Of a stretch of DNA of 64,000 bases, positions 1 to 10,234 are shown piece after piece. The notes below the pieces were generated by a model that saw only the letters and a program-made list of their open reading frames with translations, had not been told where the DNA came from and ran no database searches. A program made the translations under genes and the position numbers. Numbering within the stretch: position 1 is the first letter of the stretch; the number at the start of each line of letters is the position of its first letter. The stretch is from Spiribacter sp. 2438 (GTDB lineage: Bacteria > Pseudomonadota > Gammaproteobacteria > Nitrococcales > Nitrococcaceae), in assembly GCF_009676705.1 (NCBI RefSeq), contig NZ_CP046046.1:992001-1056000 (forward strand), read 5' to 3'.

Positions 1-1
1 C

Positions 2-625
2 GCCCTCGAGGATAACTACACCACCGCGGGACAGAAGACGGCGCTGTATCTCCAGCAAAGTGGCCTCGCCGATATCGACGATCCGTCCAATCTCACGCCG
101 GGCGAGCTCCGGACGGTGATCGACTTCCTCATCGAGAAAAAACAGGAGGGGCAGTTCCGTCTGCTCTGGTCGAGCTTCGAGCAGGCGGTGCAGCTGCTGG
201 TCAGCAAGGAAGTGCACGTCATGGACTGCTGGGAGCCCATGGTCATCGTGGCCAACCAGCAGGGTGCCAACGTGCGCTACGCGCAGCCCTCGGAGGGCTA
301 TCTGCTGTGGGCTATGGCGGCCTACATCGTCAATAACCCCACCCGCAGCGAAGAGCAGCTGGAGGCGACCTACCAGATGCTCGATTTCATGCTCGGCCCC
401 TGGTACGGCGCGACCATCACGGACATGCGCGGCTACATGACCAACCCGCTGGCCGCCGACTTCGCCCGGGAGAGCGACGCATTCGACCAAGCCACCGCCG
501 AGCGGGTGGCCGCCATCGATGAAGAAGTGAAAGAGAAGTTCGAGTTCGGCGGCACCTGGCAGAACCGCTGGCCGGATGAGGTCGACCTCTATGAGGAAGA
601 GTGGCAGCGGTTCAAGTCGGCCTGA
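2..625 (+). CDS. Polyamine-type ABC transporter substrate-binding protein, 5'-truncated
   Basis: The reading frame is open from base 2 and stops at 625, giving the last 207 residues of a periplasmic solute-binding protein. The start and signal peptide lie outside the window. The aromatic and acidic pattern (WSSFEQAVQLL, DCWEPM, YAQPSEGYLLWAMAAYIV) is like the C-terminal lobe of PotD/spermidine-putrescine type (SBP_bac_8) proteins. Two PotB/PotC-like permeases follow 17 bases downstream and then with a 4-base overlap, so this is the binding component of one importer. The ligand cannot be read from sequence; polyamines, amino-acid derivatives or other cationic compounds are possible. The ATPase must lie upstream of the window. 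Confidence 0.85.
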   Translation, partial: ALEDNYTTAGQKTALYLQQSGLADIDDPSNLTPGELRTVIDFLIEKKQEGQFRLLWSSFEQAVQLLVSKEVHVMDCWEPMVIVANQQGANVRYAQPSEGYLLWAMAAYIVNNPTRSEEQLEATYQMLDFMLGPWYGATITDMRGYMTNPLAADFARESDAFDQATAERVAAIDEEVKEKFEFGGTWQNRWPDEVDLYEEEWQRFKSA

Positions 626-642
626 GGCGGTAGATCCCGCCC

Positions 643-1530
643 ATGCCGAGGCAAGCCGCCAGACCCGTGATTACCCGCCTGCTGCAGCGGGGCCTCTACG
701 GAGCCCCGCTGGCGGCGGTGGCGACCCTCGTGGTGGGGCCACTGGCCGTGATGGTGATGGTCAGTTTCTGGACGCGGACAGGCTTCAGCATGACGCCGGA
801 TTTCAGCCTTGCGGCGTATTCCACCTTTCTGGGCAGCACCCGGCTGGACATCCTCTTCCGCAGTCTTTGGGTGGCCGCCAGCGCTACCCTGATCATGCTG
901 CTCATTGCCTATCCGGCGGCGTTCCTGATTGCCCGTCGCGTGCGCACCGATGCCGTCCGCACGGTGCTTTTCCTGTTTGCGGTGCCCTTTCTGGTCAACT
1001 ATGTGGTTCGCACCTTTGCATGGACGGAGATTCTTGGCCGTTCCGGCTGGGTCAACACAATGCTGCTCAATCTGGGAGTGATCGGGGCACCCCTGGACTG
1101 GCTGCTGTATAGCCAGTTTTCGGTGTATCTGGGGCTCATTACGGCTTACATGCCCTTCATGGTTTTCCCCATCTGGCTCTCCCTGTCCGCCATCGACCCA
1201 CGCCTTGAGCAGGCCAGCTGGATGCTTGGAGAGACCCCCCGGCAGACTTTCTGGCGGATCACCCTGCCGCTGTCCCTGCCCGGGGTTTTCGCCGCCGCCT
1301 TGTTCGGATTCGTGGGAGCGTTTGGTGAATTCGCGATCTCCACGGTATTGGGTGGCACGGGTTATCAGCTGTTGGGCAACTCCGTCATCAGTGCCCTGAA
1401 CGTGATCAATTATCCGCTTGCTGCGGCGATATCCACATTCTCGGTGGGGGTGATGGGCGTGCTGCTGCTGATCTGGTTCAGGGTATTCGACCTGCGACTG
1501 TTTCTTGGCAAGATCATGGGGCGCACATGA
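643..1530 (+). CDS. ABC transporter permease, PotB-like
   Basis: Inner-membrane permease of 295 residues with about six hydrophobic helices and the binding-protein-dependent transport fold. The EAA-type loop that docks the ATPase is visible around residues 183-205 (LEQASWMLGETPRQTFWRI, then LPLSLPGV). It is the first of a heterodimeric pair and its stop overlaps the start of the next permease by four bases (ATGA), which suggests translational coupling. It belongs to the polyamine/opine/2-aminoethylphosphonate permease class; substrate unknown. The upstream solute-binding gene ends 17 bases before the ATG. Confidence 0.88.
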   Translation: MPRQAARPVITRLLQRGLYGAPLAAVATLVVGPLAVMVMVSFWTRTGFSMTPDFSLAAYSTFLGSTRLDILFRSLWVAASATLIMLLIAYPAAFLIARRVRTDAVRTVLFLFAVPFLVNYVVRTFAWTEILGRSGWVNTMLLNLGVIGAPLDWLLYSQFSVYLGLITAYMPFMVFPIWLSLSAIDPRLEQASWMLGETPRQTFWRITLPLSLPGVFAAALFGFVGAFGEFAISTVLGGTGYQLLGNSVISALNVINYPLAAAISTFSVGVMGVLLLIWFRVFDLRLFLGKIMGRT

Positions 1531-2300
1531 CTCGCGGTGTGTGGCTATTCCTGGGCGCAGTCCTCGGTGTGCTCTATCTCCCGCTGATCCCGCCAGTGCT
1601 GGAGTCGTTCCGGGCCGGCGATGGCTTTATCGCGAACTACACCGGTATCGCGGCGAACGCCGTGTTAATGGAGGGCATTCGCAACACCGCCGTGCTCGGG
1701 CTGACCGTCGCGGTGATCACGCCCCTGATCGCGCTTAGCGTCGCCCAGACCCTGCGGGCCTGGGGCCGGGCGCGACTGATCCTGGGATTGATCCTGCTGC
1801 CCCTGTTCGTCCCCGGCGTTTCCATGGGCCTTGCCACCGCGCTGGTCTTTCAGGTGATCGGACTGGAGGCTTCCATGGTCTCAATGGCCCTGGTGCAGAT
1901 CCTTTGGGCCCTGCCATTTGCCACCCTGCTGCTGCTCACGGTCATGGCCGGTTTCGATCGAGCCTATCTGGAGGCGGCCCACATGCTTGGCGCCCACCCG
2001 CTGCGCGCGTTCATTGACATCGAATTGCCGCAGATATGGCCGGGGATTCTTGGAGCCGGGATTTTCTCGCTAATTCTGTCTTTTAACGAAACCATCCGGA
2101 CTTCCATTGTCCAGGGCGGGTCCAACACGGTGCAGACTTATCTCTGGTCGCAATATCAGCAGGTGGGGCTCACGCCACCGCTTTATGCGCTCATGACCCT
2201 GCTGATCGCCCTGACTCTCGTGCTGGTAGGGCTGCTGGCCGTGCTGGACCGACGCCTGCTTGCCCGCCGTCAGATTGACGCGGCGGATCTCGACGCCTGA
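1527..2300 (+). CDS. ABC transporter permease, PotC-like
   Basis: Second inner-membrane permease (257 residues) of the same importer. It has about six hydrophobic helices and an EAA loop near residues 148-170 (YLEAAHMLGAHPLRAFIDIELPQ). The ATG lies inside the stop of the preceding permease (ATGA), so the two are probably translated together. Its 3' end overlaps by 31 bases the 3' end of a convergent MarR-like regulator. That regulator follows a hydantoinase/oxoprolinase gene on the other strand. The importer may therefore bring in a substrate for that enzyme, which is an inference from proximity only. Confidence 0.88.
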   Translation: MTRGVWLFLGAVLGVLYLPLIPPVLESFRAGDGFIANYTGIAANAVLMEGIRNTAVLGLTVAVITPLIALSVAQTLRAWGRARLILGLILLPLFVPGVSMGLATALVFQVIGLEASMVSMALVQILWALPFATLLLLTVMAGFDRAYLEAAHMLGAHPLRAFIDIELPQIWPGILGAGIFSLILSFNETIRTSIVQGGSNTVQTYLWSQYQQVGLTPPLYALMTLLIALTLVLVGLLAVLDRRLLARRQIDAADLDA

Positions 2301-2797
2301 TCATAAACTCCGGATAACGTCCTGAGAATGCGGGCAATTCGGCGAATTTCCGCATAATCCGTACCGGTCATTTCCAGCGACTGCAGCAGACAGGCCCGTC
2401 GAACATCCCGATAAGCCTCGCAGAGGGACGCGCCACTGTCGGTGGTGCTGTAGAAAATCTCCTTGCCAACTTTGCGGCTGTCCAGCAGCTCCAGCTTGAC
2501 CAGTTTCTTCAGTGAATAATTCACCGTGTGGCTGTCCTCCACATTGAGCATGAAGGCCACATCTCCCAACCGTTTTTCCTTGTCGCGGTGGTTGACGTTG
2601 TGCAGAACGAGAATGTCCAGGGGATTGAGATCGGGCTGCCCCGAGGCTCGCATGCAATGGGTCATCCATCGGGAGAAAGCGTTGTAGCTCATGGTGAGTG
2701 CGTACTCGAGCTCACTCAGCTCCCAGCCTTTTTCATCGGAGGCAAGGTGTGCCGAGGAAACGATCGGCGGGGGTTGATCGGACGGTAGATTTTTCAT
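2270..2797 (-). CDS. MarR-like winged-helix transcriptional regulator
   Basis: A 175-residue cytoplasmic protein with a central winged-helix domain of the predicted MarR-family type. Helix-turn-helix-like segments occur around residues 60-115 (NPLDILVLHNV, KRLGDVAFMLN, VNYSLKKLVKLELL), followed by a beta wing and a C-terminal dimerisation helix. It begins 7 bases after the stop of the 5-oxoprolinase-like gene and is very probably cotranscribed with it. It is therefore a good candidate local regulator of the oxoprolinase and perhaps of the convergent ABC importer. Effector and operator are unknown. AGGA lies 11 bases before the ATG. Confidence 0.75.
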   Translation of the reverse strand: MKNLPSDQPPPIVSSAHLASDEKGWELSELEYALTMSYNAFSRWMTHCMRASGQPDLNPLDILVLHNVNHRDKEKRLGDVAFMLNVEDSHTVNYSLKKLVKLELLDSRKVGKEIFYSTTDSGASLCEAYRDVRRACLLQSLEMTGTDYAEIRRIARILRTLSGVYDQASRSAASI

Positions 2798-2804
2798 GTC
2801 GAAT

Positions 2805-5800
2805 TCAATCCTTCAAGTTGGGCGTTCCATAGCCACCCCCGCCCGGCGTTTCGATAACGAATACGTCGCCGGGGGTGAGTCTCACTTCGTCATTGCCATC
2901 CAGCTCGATGCAGGGGCCATTGCTTCGCTCGACGTAATTGCGCCCGGTGCGACCAGGCTCGCCCCCCTCCAGTCCATGGGGCGGGATCCGTCGGTGCGAG
3001 GAGAGAACCGTCGCGGTGGCGGACTCAAGAAAACGCAACCGCCGCCGAATGCCGTCGCCGCCCCGCCATTGACCCTGCCCGCCAGCGCCCTGACGAATGG
3101 CAAACTCTTCCACCCGGACCGGGAAACGGTTTTCCAGCACCTCCGGGTCGGTCATGCGGGTGTTGGTCATATGGCTATGGACTGCACTGGTGCCGTGGAA
3201 GCCCGGACCCGCGCCGGTGCCGCCACCAACCGTTTCATAGTTCTGATAGCTGCCGTTGCCATAGATGAAGTTGTTCATCGTCCCCTGGGAACCCGCCATG
3301 ACGCCCAGCGCCCCATACAGGGCCTCGGCAATCGCCTGACTGACTTCCGTGTTCCCGGAGATCACCGCCGCCGGATAGTTCGGGTTGATCATGGATCCGT
3401 CCGGCGCGTGGATCGAGATCGGCTTCAGGCAGCCCTCATTCATCGGGATATCGGCGCCCACCAGCGTTCGGAACACATAGAGCACCACGGCCCGGCAAAC
3501 CGCGAACGGGGCGTTGTAATTGAAGGGGTCCTGCGGTGATGTACCGCTGAAATCAATGTGTGCGGTCCGCTCGACATGATCCACGGAAATGGACACGGCA
3601 ATGGTCGCGCCACTGTCCAGGGGATAACTGAAGGAACTGTCCTTGAGGACATCCAGAACCCTACGAACACTCTCCTCGGCGTTATTCTGCACGTGACGCA
3701 TGTAGGCCTGAACCACCGCCAGGCCGAATTCCCGGACGATGCGATGGAGCTCGCGCACCCCGGTTTCGTTGGCCGCCACCTGAGCCGCCAGGTCGGCCAT
3801 GTTCTCGCCGATGTTGCGGCAGGGGTAGCGGCCCTGGGACAGCAACTCGCGAGCCTCCGCCTCTCGGAACCGGCCCTGATCCAGCAACAGGAAATTGCGG
3901 ATCAGGACCCCTTCTTCATCAATATGGCGACTGTCCGGCGGGCCCGATCCGGGGGTTTTGCCACCGATGTCCGCGTGATGACCACGGGATGCCGTCAGAA
4001 AGACAATCTCTTCCCCCGCTGCATCGAAAACCGGGGTGATAACGGTCACGTCGGGCAGATGGGTCCCGCCACTATAGGGGTCGTTCATCATGAAGACGTC
4101 CCCCGGGCGGATCTTGCCCGCATTGTCACGCAGGACGCTGCGGACGCTCTCGCTCATGGAACCCAGATGAACCGGCACATGGGGGGCGTTGGCGACCAGA
4201 TCACCATTGGCATCAAAAATGGCGCACGAGAAATCGTAGCGTTCCTTGATGTTCACCGAGTGGGCGGTATTGGCCAGGGTCGATCCCATCTGCTCGGCGA
4301 TGGACATGAAAAGGTTGCTGAACACCTCCAGCATGACCGGATCCACCGCGGTGTCGACGGCACTGGACCGGGGCACTTCACGGACCCGGCGCAGCTCCAG
4401 CGCGCCGTCTGCCAGCTCCCGGGCCTGCCACCCCGCTTCCACCACGGTGGTCCCGGTGGGGTCCGTGATGATGGCCGGGCCCTCCAGCACCACCCCTGGC
4501 TGCAACTGATTGCGCTCCAGCACCGGGACGCTCCGCCATTCCCCGACAGAAAACATTCGCGCCGTTTCCGGCTCCGCTGTGGACGCCGCCACCTCGGTGG
4601 CGACCGAGGGCATTTGACCAATGGAGCCCACCGCCTCGGCGGACACGATTTCGAGCAACCGGTCACGGCCGTTGGGAATGAAGCCGAACCGCTGTTGATG
4701 CGCGGCGTCAAAAGCCGCCTGCATGGTTTCAGGGTCCGAAAAAGGCACGGGGAGAACCTGGTGGGAACCCGCGACCCGCACGTGCGCCGTGCGAATCACC
4801 CGGATGCCGGATTCCGGGATACCCTGTTGGAGAACCTCATCCCGGGCCGAGGCTGCCAAGTCATCAAGCAGCCGTTGCGCCTCCGCCGCCTGACTCACGG
4901 AGCCACCAAACTGGTGTTCGCGCACGGCCCGCACGTCGGCGACTCCCATGCCGAACGCGGACAGTACCCCCGCCAGGGGATGGATGTAGATGGATTGCAT
5001 GCCCAACAGATCGGCCACACCACAGGCATGCTGGCCGCCGGCTCCACCGAAGCAGTTGAGGGTGTATTCCGTGACGTCGTGACCCCGCTGAACCGAGATT
5101 TTCTTGATGGCATTGGCCATGTTCTCCACGGCGATCCGCAGAAAGCCCTCCGCCAGGGCCTCGACGGACATCGGCTCGGCGCCGGTCTCGCGGGCAATTC
5201 GGGCCGACAGGGCTTCGAACCGGGTTCGCGCTGCCGCTACATCAAGCGGTTCGTCACCATTCGGGCCGAACACGTGAGGAAAGCGATCCGGCTGCAGTTT
5301 TCCCAGCACGACATTGCAGTCGGTGACCGCCAGTGGCCCACCGCGGCGATAACTGGCCGGCCCCGGAACGGCGCCGGCACTGTGGGGCCCGACCTGCAGG
5401 CGCCCATGCTCGAATTCCAGCACCGAGCCGCCGCCGGCCGCCACGGTATGGATGCTCATCATGGGCGCGCGCATGCGCACCCCGGCGACTTCGGTTTCCA
5501 GTGAGCGCTCATATTCACCGGCGTAATGGCAGACGTCGGTGGAAGTGCCGCCCATGTCAAACCCGATCAGGCGATCGAAGCCCATGCACTCGGCGGTCCG
5601 AACCATGCCCACCACCCCACCGGCCGGGCCGGAGAGAATGGCATCCTTGCCCTGAAAAAACTCCGCGTCCGTTAGCCCGCCATTGGACTGCATGAACATC
5701 AGGGAGTCACAACCCCCCTGATCAGCGCCCAGGGCATCGCTGACCTCATTGACATAGCGCCGCAGGATCGGCGAGAGGTAAGCGTCCACAACGGTGGTGT

Positions 5801-6431
5801 CACCGCGGCTCACCAGTTTGATCAGGGGACTGGTTTCGTGGCTCAGGGATATCTGACTGAATCCCACCGACCGGGCGAGCTCACCGATGGCCTGTTCATG
5901 GCCCGGATGGCGATAACCATGCATGAGCGCCACGGCGACCGCGCGGAAGCCATGGGCGTAGGCTGCCTTCAGCGCCTCGCGAACCCGATCCTGATCAAGG
6001 CTCTCAATGATTTCCCCGTCGACGCTGACCCGCTCTGGTGCTTCGATTACCCGGTCATAGATGAGATCCGGCAACTTGATGTCCAGATCGAACAGCCTGG
6101 GGCGGTTCTGATAGCCGATCCGCAGCAGATCGCCAAAGCCCCGGGTGATCACCAGCACGGTGGGTTCCCCGCGCCGTTCCAGCAGGGCGTTGGTGGCGAC
6201 GGTCGTCCCCATTTTGACCGCCTCGATCCGACCTTCCGGAATGGGCTCGTGGGCGTCGAGACCCAGCATGTCCCGGACCCCGGCCACGGCGGCATCCCGG
6301 TAACGTTCCGGATTGTCGGATAACAATTTGCGGGAATGCAGCGCGCCATCCGGGGCGCGGGCAACAATATCGGTAAAGGTTCCGCCGCGGTCGATCCAGA
6401 ACTGCCAGGCTGATTTTTCGCCGTGACCCAT
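2805..6431 (-). CDS. Fused hydantoinase A/B family protein (5-oxoprolinase-like, ATP-dependent)
   Basis: A 1208-residue single-chain fusion. The N-terminal half (about 1-690) is HyuA-like, opening with the nucleotide-binding motif DRGGTFTD and carrying [10 protein letters not shown] further on. The C-terminal half (about 700-1208) is HyuB-like, opening with [21 protein letters not shown] and containing GSMSESV and [12 protein letters not shown]. In many bacteria HyuA and HyuB are separate subunits; the fusion resembles eukaryotic OPLAH. The family hydrolyses 5-oxo-L-proline, hydantoins or N-methylhydantoin with ATP, and acetone carboxylases are related. A MarR-like gene follows and a polyamine-type importer converges. 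Substrate uncertain; a ring-opening amidohydrolase is likely. Confidence 0.88.
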   Translation of the reverse strand: MGHGEKSAWQFWIDRGGTFTDIVARAPDGALHSRKLLSDNPERYRDAAVAGVRDMLGLDAHEPIPEGRIEAVKMGTTVATNALLERRGEPTVLVITRGFGDLLRIGYQNRPRLFDLDIKLPDLIYDRVIEAPERVSVDGEIIESLDQDRVREALKAAYAHGFRAVAVALMHGYRHPGHEQAIGELARSVGFSQISLSHETSPLIKLVSRGDTTVVDAYLSPILRRYVNEVSDALGADQGGCDSLMFMQSNGGLTDAEFFQGKDAILSGPAGGVVGMVRTAECMGFDRLIGFDMGGTSTDVCHYAGEYERSLETEVAGVRMRAPMMSIHTVAAGGGSVLEFEHGRLQVGPHSAGAVPGPASYRRGGPLAVTDCNVVLGKLQPDRFPHVFGPNGDEPLDVAAARTRFEALSARIARETGAEPMSVEALAEGFLRIAVENMANAIKKISVQRGHDVTEYTLNCFGGAGGQHACGVADLLGMQSIYIHPLAGVLSAFGMGVADVRAVREHQFGGSVSQAAEAQRLLDDLAASARDEVLQQGIPESGIRVIRTAHVRVAGSHQVLPVPFSDPETMQAAFDAAHQQRFGFIPNGRDRLLEIVSAEAVGSIGQMPSVATEVAASTAEPETARMFSVGEWRSVPVLERNQLQPGVVLEGPAIITDPTGTTVVEAGWQARELADGALELRRVREVPRSSAVDTAVDPVMLEVFSNLFMSIAEQMGSTLANTAHSVNIKERYDFSCAIFDANGDLVANAPHVPVHLGSMSESVRSVLRDNAGKIRPGDVFMMNDPYSGGTHLPDVTVITPVFDAAGEEIVFLTASRGHHADIGGKTPGSGPPDSRHIDEEGVLIRNFLLLDQGRFREAEARELLSQGRYPCRNIGENMADLAAQVAANETGVRELHRIVREFGLAVVQAYMRHVQNNAEESVRRVLDVLKDSSFSYPLDSGATIAVSISVDHVERTAHIDFSGTSPQDPFNYNAPFAVCRAVVLYVFRTLVGADIPMNEGCLKPISIHAPDGSMINPNYPAAVISGNTEVSQAIAEALYGALGVMAGSQGTMNNFIYGNGSYQNYETVGGGTGAGPGFHGTSAVHSHMTNTRMTDPEVLENRFPVRVEEFAIRQGAGGQGQWRGGDGIRRRLRFLESATATVLSSHRRIPPHGLEGGEPGRTGRNYVERSNGPCIELDGNDEVRLTPGDVFVIETPGGGGYGTPNLKD

Positions 6432-6570
6432 GAAGCTTGCCCTGTCGAGTGCTTATTTTTATTTCAACATTTGTCAACATATCATCAGCGTCGATACCGA
6501 ACCAACTGCCGCTGAAACAACAGCCTTGCAAGATCATTACGGCGTGGTACCTTCGCCCAAATTGTCAGTC

Positions 6571-6581
6571 TGGTAGGACCA
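6571..6581. promoter_or_regulatory. Candidate GntR/FadR-type operator upstream of lactate genes
   Basis: A perfect palindrome TGGT-AGG-ACCA lies 8 bases before the ribosome-binding site of the L-lactate dehydrogenase gene. TGGTNNNACCA is the core bound by FadR-subfamily GntR regulators such as PdhR and, in relaxed form, LldR. A weak promoter may sit just upstream (TTGCAA at 6526-6531, TACCTT at 6548-6553), so the site would be in the initially transcribed region. No GntR regulator gene is in the window, so the cognate regulator would be encoded elsewhere. Confidence 0.45.
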
Positions 6582-6602
6582 ACGGCGACGGAGGAGAAGA
6601 CA

Positions 6603-7766
6603 GTGCCTGTGATCACCTGCATTGATGACCTCAAAAAGATTTATCGCCGCAAGGTCCCCCGGATGTTCTACGACTACTGCGAAACCGGCAGCTGGTCGGA
6701 GCAGACCTTCCAGGAAAACACCTCGGATTTCGATGACCTGTACTTCCGGCAGCGGGTTGCCGTGGACATGACCAACCGGACGACCCAGAGCACGATGATC
6801 GGCCACGAGGTCGCCATGCCTGTGGCCCTGTCTCCCGTCGGGCTCACCGGAATGCAGCATGCCGATGGCGAGATTCATGCCGCCCAGGCAGCGGAAAAGT
6901 TCGGCGTACCCTTCACCCTCTCAACGCTCTCCATCTGTTCCATTGAGGACGTCGCCGAAAACACCACCCAACCGTTCTGGTTCCAGGTTTACACACTCCG
7001 CGATGACGACTTCATGAAACGGCTCATGGAGCGCGCGCGCGCTGCACAGTGTTCGGCCGTGGTCATCACCCTGGATCTGCAGGTGCAGGGGCAACGGCAC
7101 AAGGATCTGAAAAACGGCCTCAGCGCGCCACCCAAGCTCACGGTCTCCTCTATCGCCGACATGATGACCAAAGTGTCCTGGGGGATCGGCATGCTGGGCA
7201 CAAAACGGCGGACCTTCGGCAATGTCGTCGGTCATGCCAAGGGCGTCACCGACCCGGCGTCCCTGTCATCCTGGACCGCCGAAGCCTTTGATCACGCCCT
7301 GGACTGGGATCGGGTCAAAGAGCTCATGGACATGTGGGGCGGCAAGGTTATCCTCAAAGGCATCATGGACCCGGAGGATGCCATGCGGGCGGCCGATCTC
7401 GGGGCCGACGCCATCGTGGTGTCGAATCACGGCGGCCGCCAGCTGGATGGCGCCCTCAGCGCTATCCGGGCGCTGCCGGCGGTCATTGACGCGGTCGGCG
7501 ACCGCATCGAGGTGTTCTTCGACAGCGGCATCCGCTCCGGACAGGACATCCTCAAAGCCCTCGCCCTGGGCGCGGACGGCGTGATGGTCGGTCGCTCCTG
7601 GGTCTATGGTCTCGGAGCGATGGGGAGCCCTGGCGTCACCAAGGCGCTGGAAGTACTTCACAAAGAACTGGATACCACCATGGCCCTGTGCGGGCATCGG
7701 GACATCAACAGGGTGGACAAGGATATTCTGCTGGTGCCGGAAGATTTCACCGGTCGCTGGGCTTAA
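6603..7766 (+). CDS. lldD: FMN-dependent L-lactate dehydrogenase / alpha-hydroxy-acid dehydrogenase
   Basis: A 387-residue TIM-barrel flavoprotein that oxidises L-lactate (or a close 2-hydroxy acid) to pyruvate and passes electrons to the respiratory chain. The catalytic His276 and substrate-binding Arg279 lie in SNHGGRQLDGA. Lys252 in LKGI and the glycine-rich FMN phosphate segment (FDSGIRSGQD, GADGVMVGR) are present. The start is GTG at 6603, chosen because GGAGG ends 8 bases upstream; a second in-frame GTG follows at 6609. A lactate permease gene comes 39 bases downstream, so the pair is an uptake and oxidation module, probably under the GntR-type site at 6571. Family members using mandelate or glycolate cannot be excluded. 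Confidence 0.9.
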   Translation: MPVITCIDDLKKIYRRKVPRMFYDYCETGSWSEQTFQENTSDFDDLYFRQRVAVDMTNRTTQSTMIGHEVAMPVALSPVGLTGMQHADGEIHAAQAAEKFGVPFTLSTLSICSIEDVAENTTQPFWFQVYTLRDDDFMKRLMERARAAQCSAVVITLDLQVQGQRHKDLKNGLSAPPKLTVSSIADMMTKVSWGIGMLGTKRRTFGNVVGHAKGVTDPASLSSWTAEAFDHALDWDRVKELMDMWGGKVILKGIMDPEDAMRAADLGADAIVVSNHGGRQLDGALSAIRALPAVIDAVGDRIEVFFDSGIRSGQDILKALALGADGVMVGRSWVYGLGAMGSPGVTKALEVLHKELDTTMALCGHRDINRVDKDILLVPEDFTGRWA

Positions 7767-7805
7767 AGAGCAAAACCGTAAAACAACAAGGGATGGAGAG
7801 TGCCT

Positions 7806-9656
7806 ATGAATCTTGGACTCATGGTGATCACGGCCCTGCTGCCGCTGCTCACGGTCGCTATCTTTCTGGTCGGCCTTCGGTGGCCGGCGAAATACGCGAT
7901 GCCGCTGGCCTATATTGTGGCCGTGGTGGTGGCCCTGGGATTCTGGGGCACTGACTTCAACGTGGTGGCCGGTGCGTCAGCCAATGGCGTGGTCACGGCA
8001 CTTAATATTCTGTTTATCGTTTTCGGCGCCATTCTGCTGCTCTACACCCTGCGGGAGAGTGGTGCGATTGCGGTCATCCAGCAGGGGTTCAGTGACATTT
8101 CACCCGACCGTCGGGTGCAGGCCATCATCGTGGCCTGGCTGTTCGGCTCACTGATCGAAGGCGCTTCAGGGTTTGGCACCCCGGCGGCCATCGCCGCGCC
8201 GCTGCTCGTGGCCCTGGGGTTCCCGGCCATGGCCGCGGTTGTCTCGGCCATGATCATTCAATCGACGCCAGTGTCGTTTGGTGCCGTGGGCACGCCCATT
8301 ATCGTCGGCGTCAATGCCGGCCTTGCCGATCAGTCGGTGACCGAGCGAATGGTCGAAGCGGCGGGCATCCCCTACGCGGAATACCTCAATCAGATCGGCA
8401 TGCAGGTCGCGATGGTGCACGCGCTGGTCGGGGTATTTATCCCATTGATCATGGTGGGCATGCTGACCCGCTTTTTCGGCGCCAACCGGTCATTCATGGA
8501 AGGCCTCCGGGCCTGGCCTTTCGCCCTGTTCGCGGGCGTGTCGTTTGTGGTGCCCTACTACGCCGTCGCCGCCCTGCTGGGACCGGAGTTCCCGGCGCTG
8601 CTCGGCGGCCTCATCGGTATCGCCATTGTGGTCACCGCCGCCCGGCGGGGCCTGTTCCTCCCCAAGGACACCTTTCAGTTCGAGGACCGGGAGCACTGGC
8701 AGCCGGAGTGGATCAGCGTTCTGCAGCGGGAGACTCAGACTGAGCGCCCGGCGGACGCCAAGCTGTCACAGTTCCAGGCCTGGCTGCCCTACGTCATCGT
8801 GGCGGTACTGCTGGTCATCACCCGCACGGTGGACCCGGTGGTTGACGCCCTGCGCTCACCAGCAGTGACCATCTCTTTCACCGACATCTTCGGCTCCGGG
8901 ATCAATGCGGCGTCACAGCCACTGTACCTGCCCGGCTTCATCCTCCTGGTCACCTCGGTGATCACCTACTTCCTCCACAAGATGTGGACCCACGGCGATT
9001 ATCGAAACGCGTGGACAACCGCGGGCAAGACCATCATCGCGGCCGGTAGCGCGCTGATCTTTGCGGTGCCCATGGTGCAGGTGTTCATCAACTCGGCGCC
9101 GGGTGGTCTGGACAATGTGGCCGACATACAGGCAGCCATCGCTGACGGCGTTGCTCTCGGGGCGGTGGCACAGGTGGCCAGCATGCCCGAGATGCTGGCT
9201 CTGGGTGTCTCTGCCCTGGCCGGCGAGTTGTGGCCGCTGTTCGCGCCCCTGGTGGGTGGTCTCGGGGCGTTTCTGGCTGGCAGTAATACGGTCAGCAACA
9301 TGATGTTCGCCTATTTCCAGATCTCCACCGCCGAGCAGATCGGCCTCGGCTCCTTCGGAGCTTCCATGGTGGTGGCGCTGCAGGCCGTGGGCGGTGCCGG
9401 TGGCAATATGATCACCGTGCACAACGTGGTGGCCGCTTCGGCGACGGTTGGCCTATTGGGACGAGAGGGCGATGTCATCCGCAAGACGCTTATCCCCATG
9501 ATGTATTACATGGGGGCGGCCGGGTTGCTGGGCATGGCTATTATCAGCGGAGGCGCCAATTTCTGGTACGCGGGGTGGATAGGGTTTGTCGCCCTTTCCC
9601 TGGTGTTCATGCTGGTGAACCGCGGGCGGCACCCGGGGGCACCCGGCGCCGCCTGA
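7806..9656 (+). CDS. lctP: L-lactate permease (LctP family)
   Basis: A 616-residue inner-membrane transporter with at least twelve hydrophobic segments, typical in length and sequence of the LctP/LldP/GlcA family that takes up lactate or glycolate with protons. Characteristic segments include [28 protein letters not shown] and, near the C terminus, [17 protein letters not shown] chose ATG 7806 over the in-frame GTG at 7800: GGAG at 7795-7798 lies 7 bases before the ATG but only 1 base before the GTG. It follows lldD closely and ends just before a strong intrinsic terminator, so the two genes form one transcript. Confidence 0.93.
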   Translation: MNLGLMVITALLPLLTVAIFLVGLRWPAKYAMPLAYIVAVVVALGFWGTDFNVVAGASANGVVTALNILFIVFGAILLLYTLRESGAIAVIQQGFSDISPDRRVQAIIVAWLFGSLIEGASGFGTPAAIAAPLLVALGFPAMAAVVSAMIIQSTPVSFGAVGTPIIVGVNAGLADQSVTERMVEAAGIPYAEYLNQIGMQVAMVHALVGVFIPLIMVGMLTRFFGANRSFMEGLRAWPFALFAGVSFVVPYYAVAALLGPEFPALLGGLIGIAIVVTAARRGLFLPKDTFQFEDREHWQPEWISVLQRETQTERPADAKLSQFQAWLPYVIVAVLLVITRTVDPVVDALRSPAVTISFTDIFGSGINAASQPLYLPGFILLVTSVITYFLHKMWTHGDYRNAWTTAGKTIIAAGSALIFAVPMVQVFINSAPGGLDNVADIQAAIADGVALGAVAQVASMPEMLALGVSALAGELWPLFAPLVGGLGAFLAGSNTVSNMMFAYFQISTAEQIGLGSFGASMVVALQAVGGAGGNMITVHNVVAASATVGLLGREGDVIRKTLIPMMYYMGAAGLLGMAIISGGANFWYAGWIGFVALSLVFMLVNRGRHPGAPGAA

Positions 9657-9685
9657 TCCGCGTCCATTGTCTGTAACCCCAACCA

Positions 9686-9718
9686 CGGGGGCAGTGCTGA
9701 CACTGCCCCCGTTTTTTT
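9686..9718 (+). terminator. Rho-independent terminator of the lldD-lctP operon
   Basis: A perfect 11-bp stem (9686-9696 with 9701-9711) with a four-base loop CTGA, followed by seven T residues at 9712-9718. It lies 29 bases after the lactate permease stop codon. Confidence 0.93.
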
Positions 9719-9804
9719 CTGCAAAACGCTGAACCAGCAGCCCTGCGCCCCGGTCAAAAGGCGTGCTAAATTAATCTTTTCAAGCTCGATATCCGGGAGT
9801 TCCC

Positions 9805-10215
9805 ATGGACCTTCAGCGACTCGTTGACACCTTTGAGTTTCTGGATAACTGGGAAGATCGCTACCGGCTGCTCATTGACCTGGGCCGGGATCTGCCGGAG
9901 TTTCCCGATGACGCACGCATCGAAGCCAACCGGGTTGATGGCTGCACCAGCAACGTCTGGTTAATCACCGACCCGAGCGGCGACAATCCACCACGACTGC
10001 ATTTCAAGGCAGACAGCGATGCATTTATCGTCAAGGGATTGGTCGCCATCCTCATGAAAGCCTATTCAGGCAAAACCCCCGACGAAATAATGGCGCTGGA
10101 CATTGAAGGCCTCTTTGATCAGTTGGGCCTCGCGCAGCAGCTCACCCCCAATCGTCGGGACGGCTTCGTCGCCATGGTCAAAACAATCCGGGGACAGGCG
10201 CAGGCTCTGACCTGA
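9805..10215 (+). CDS. sufE: SufE-type cysteine desulfuration protein
   Basis: A 136-residue cytoplasmic protein of normal SufE length. The family accepts persulfide sulfur from a SufS/CsdA cysteine desulfurase on one cysteine and passes it to iron-sulfur cluster assembly. That residue is Cys47 in NRVDGCTSNVW, matching the family pattern V-x-G-C-x-S-x-V-W. CGGGAG lies at a normal distance before the ATG. It stands apart from any sufBCDS genes in the window; an MFS gene follows after 19 bases and may be cotranscribed. It could be CsdE rather than SufE, which sequence alone does not settle. Confidence 0.9.
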   Translation: MDLQRLVDTFEFLDNWEDRYRLLIDLGRDLPEFPDDARIEANRVDGCTSNVWLITDPSGDNPPRLHFKADSDAFIVKGLVAILMKAYSGKTPDEIMALDIEGLFDQLGLAQQLTPNRRDGFVAMVKTIRGQAQALT

Positions 10216-10234
10216 ATCCGGGCGGAGACGCCCC

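Noticed and set aside
3558-5504. Long plus-strand open frame of 648 codons
   Set aside because: It lies fully antisense inside the oxoprolinase gene, has an Arg/His/Gly-rich composition typical of shadow frames in GC-rich DNA, and shows no family motifs.
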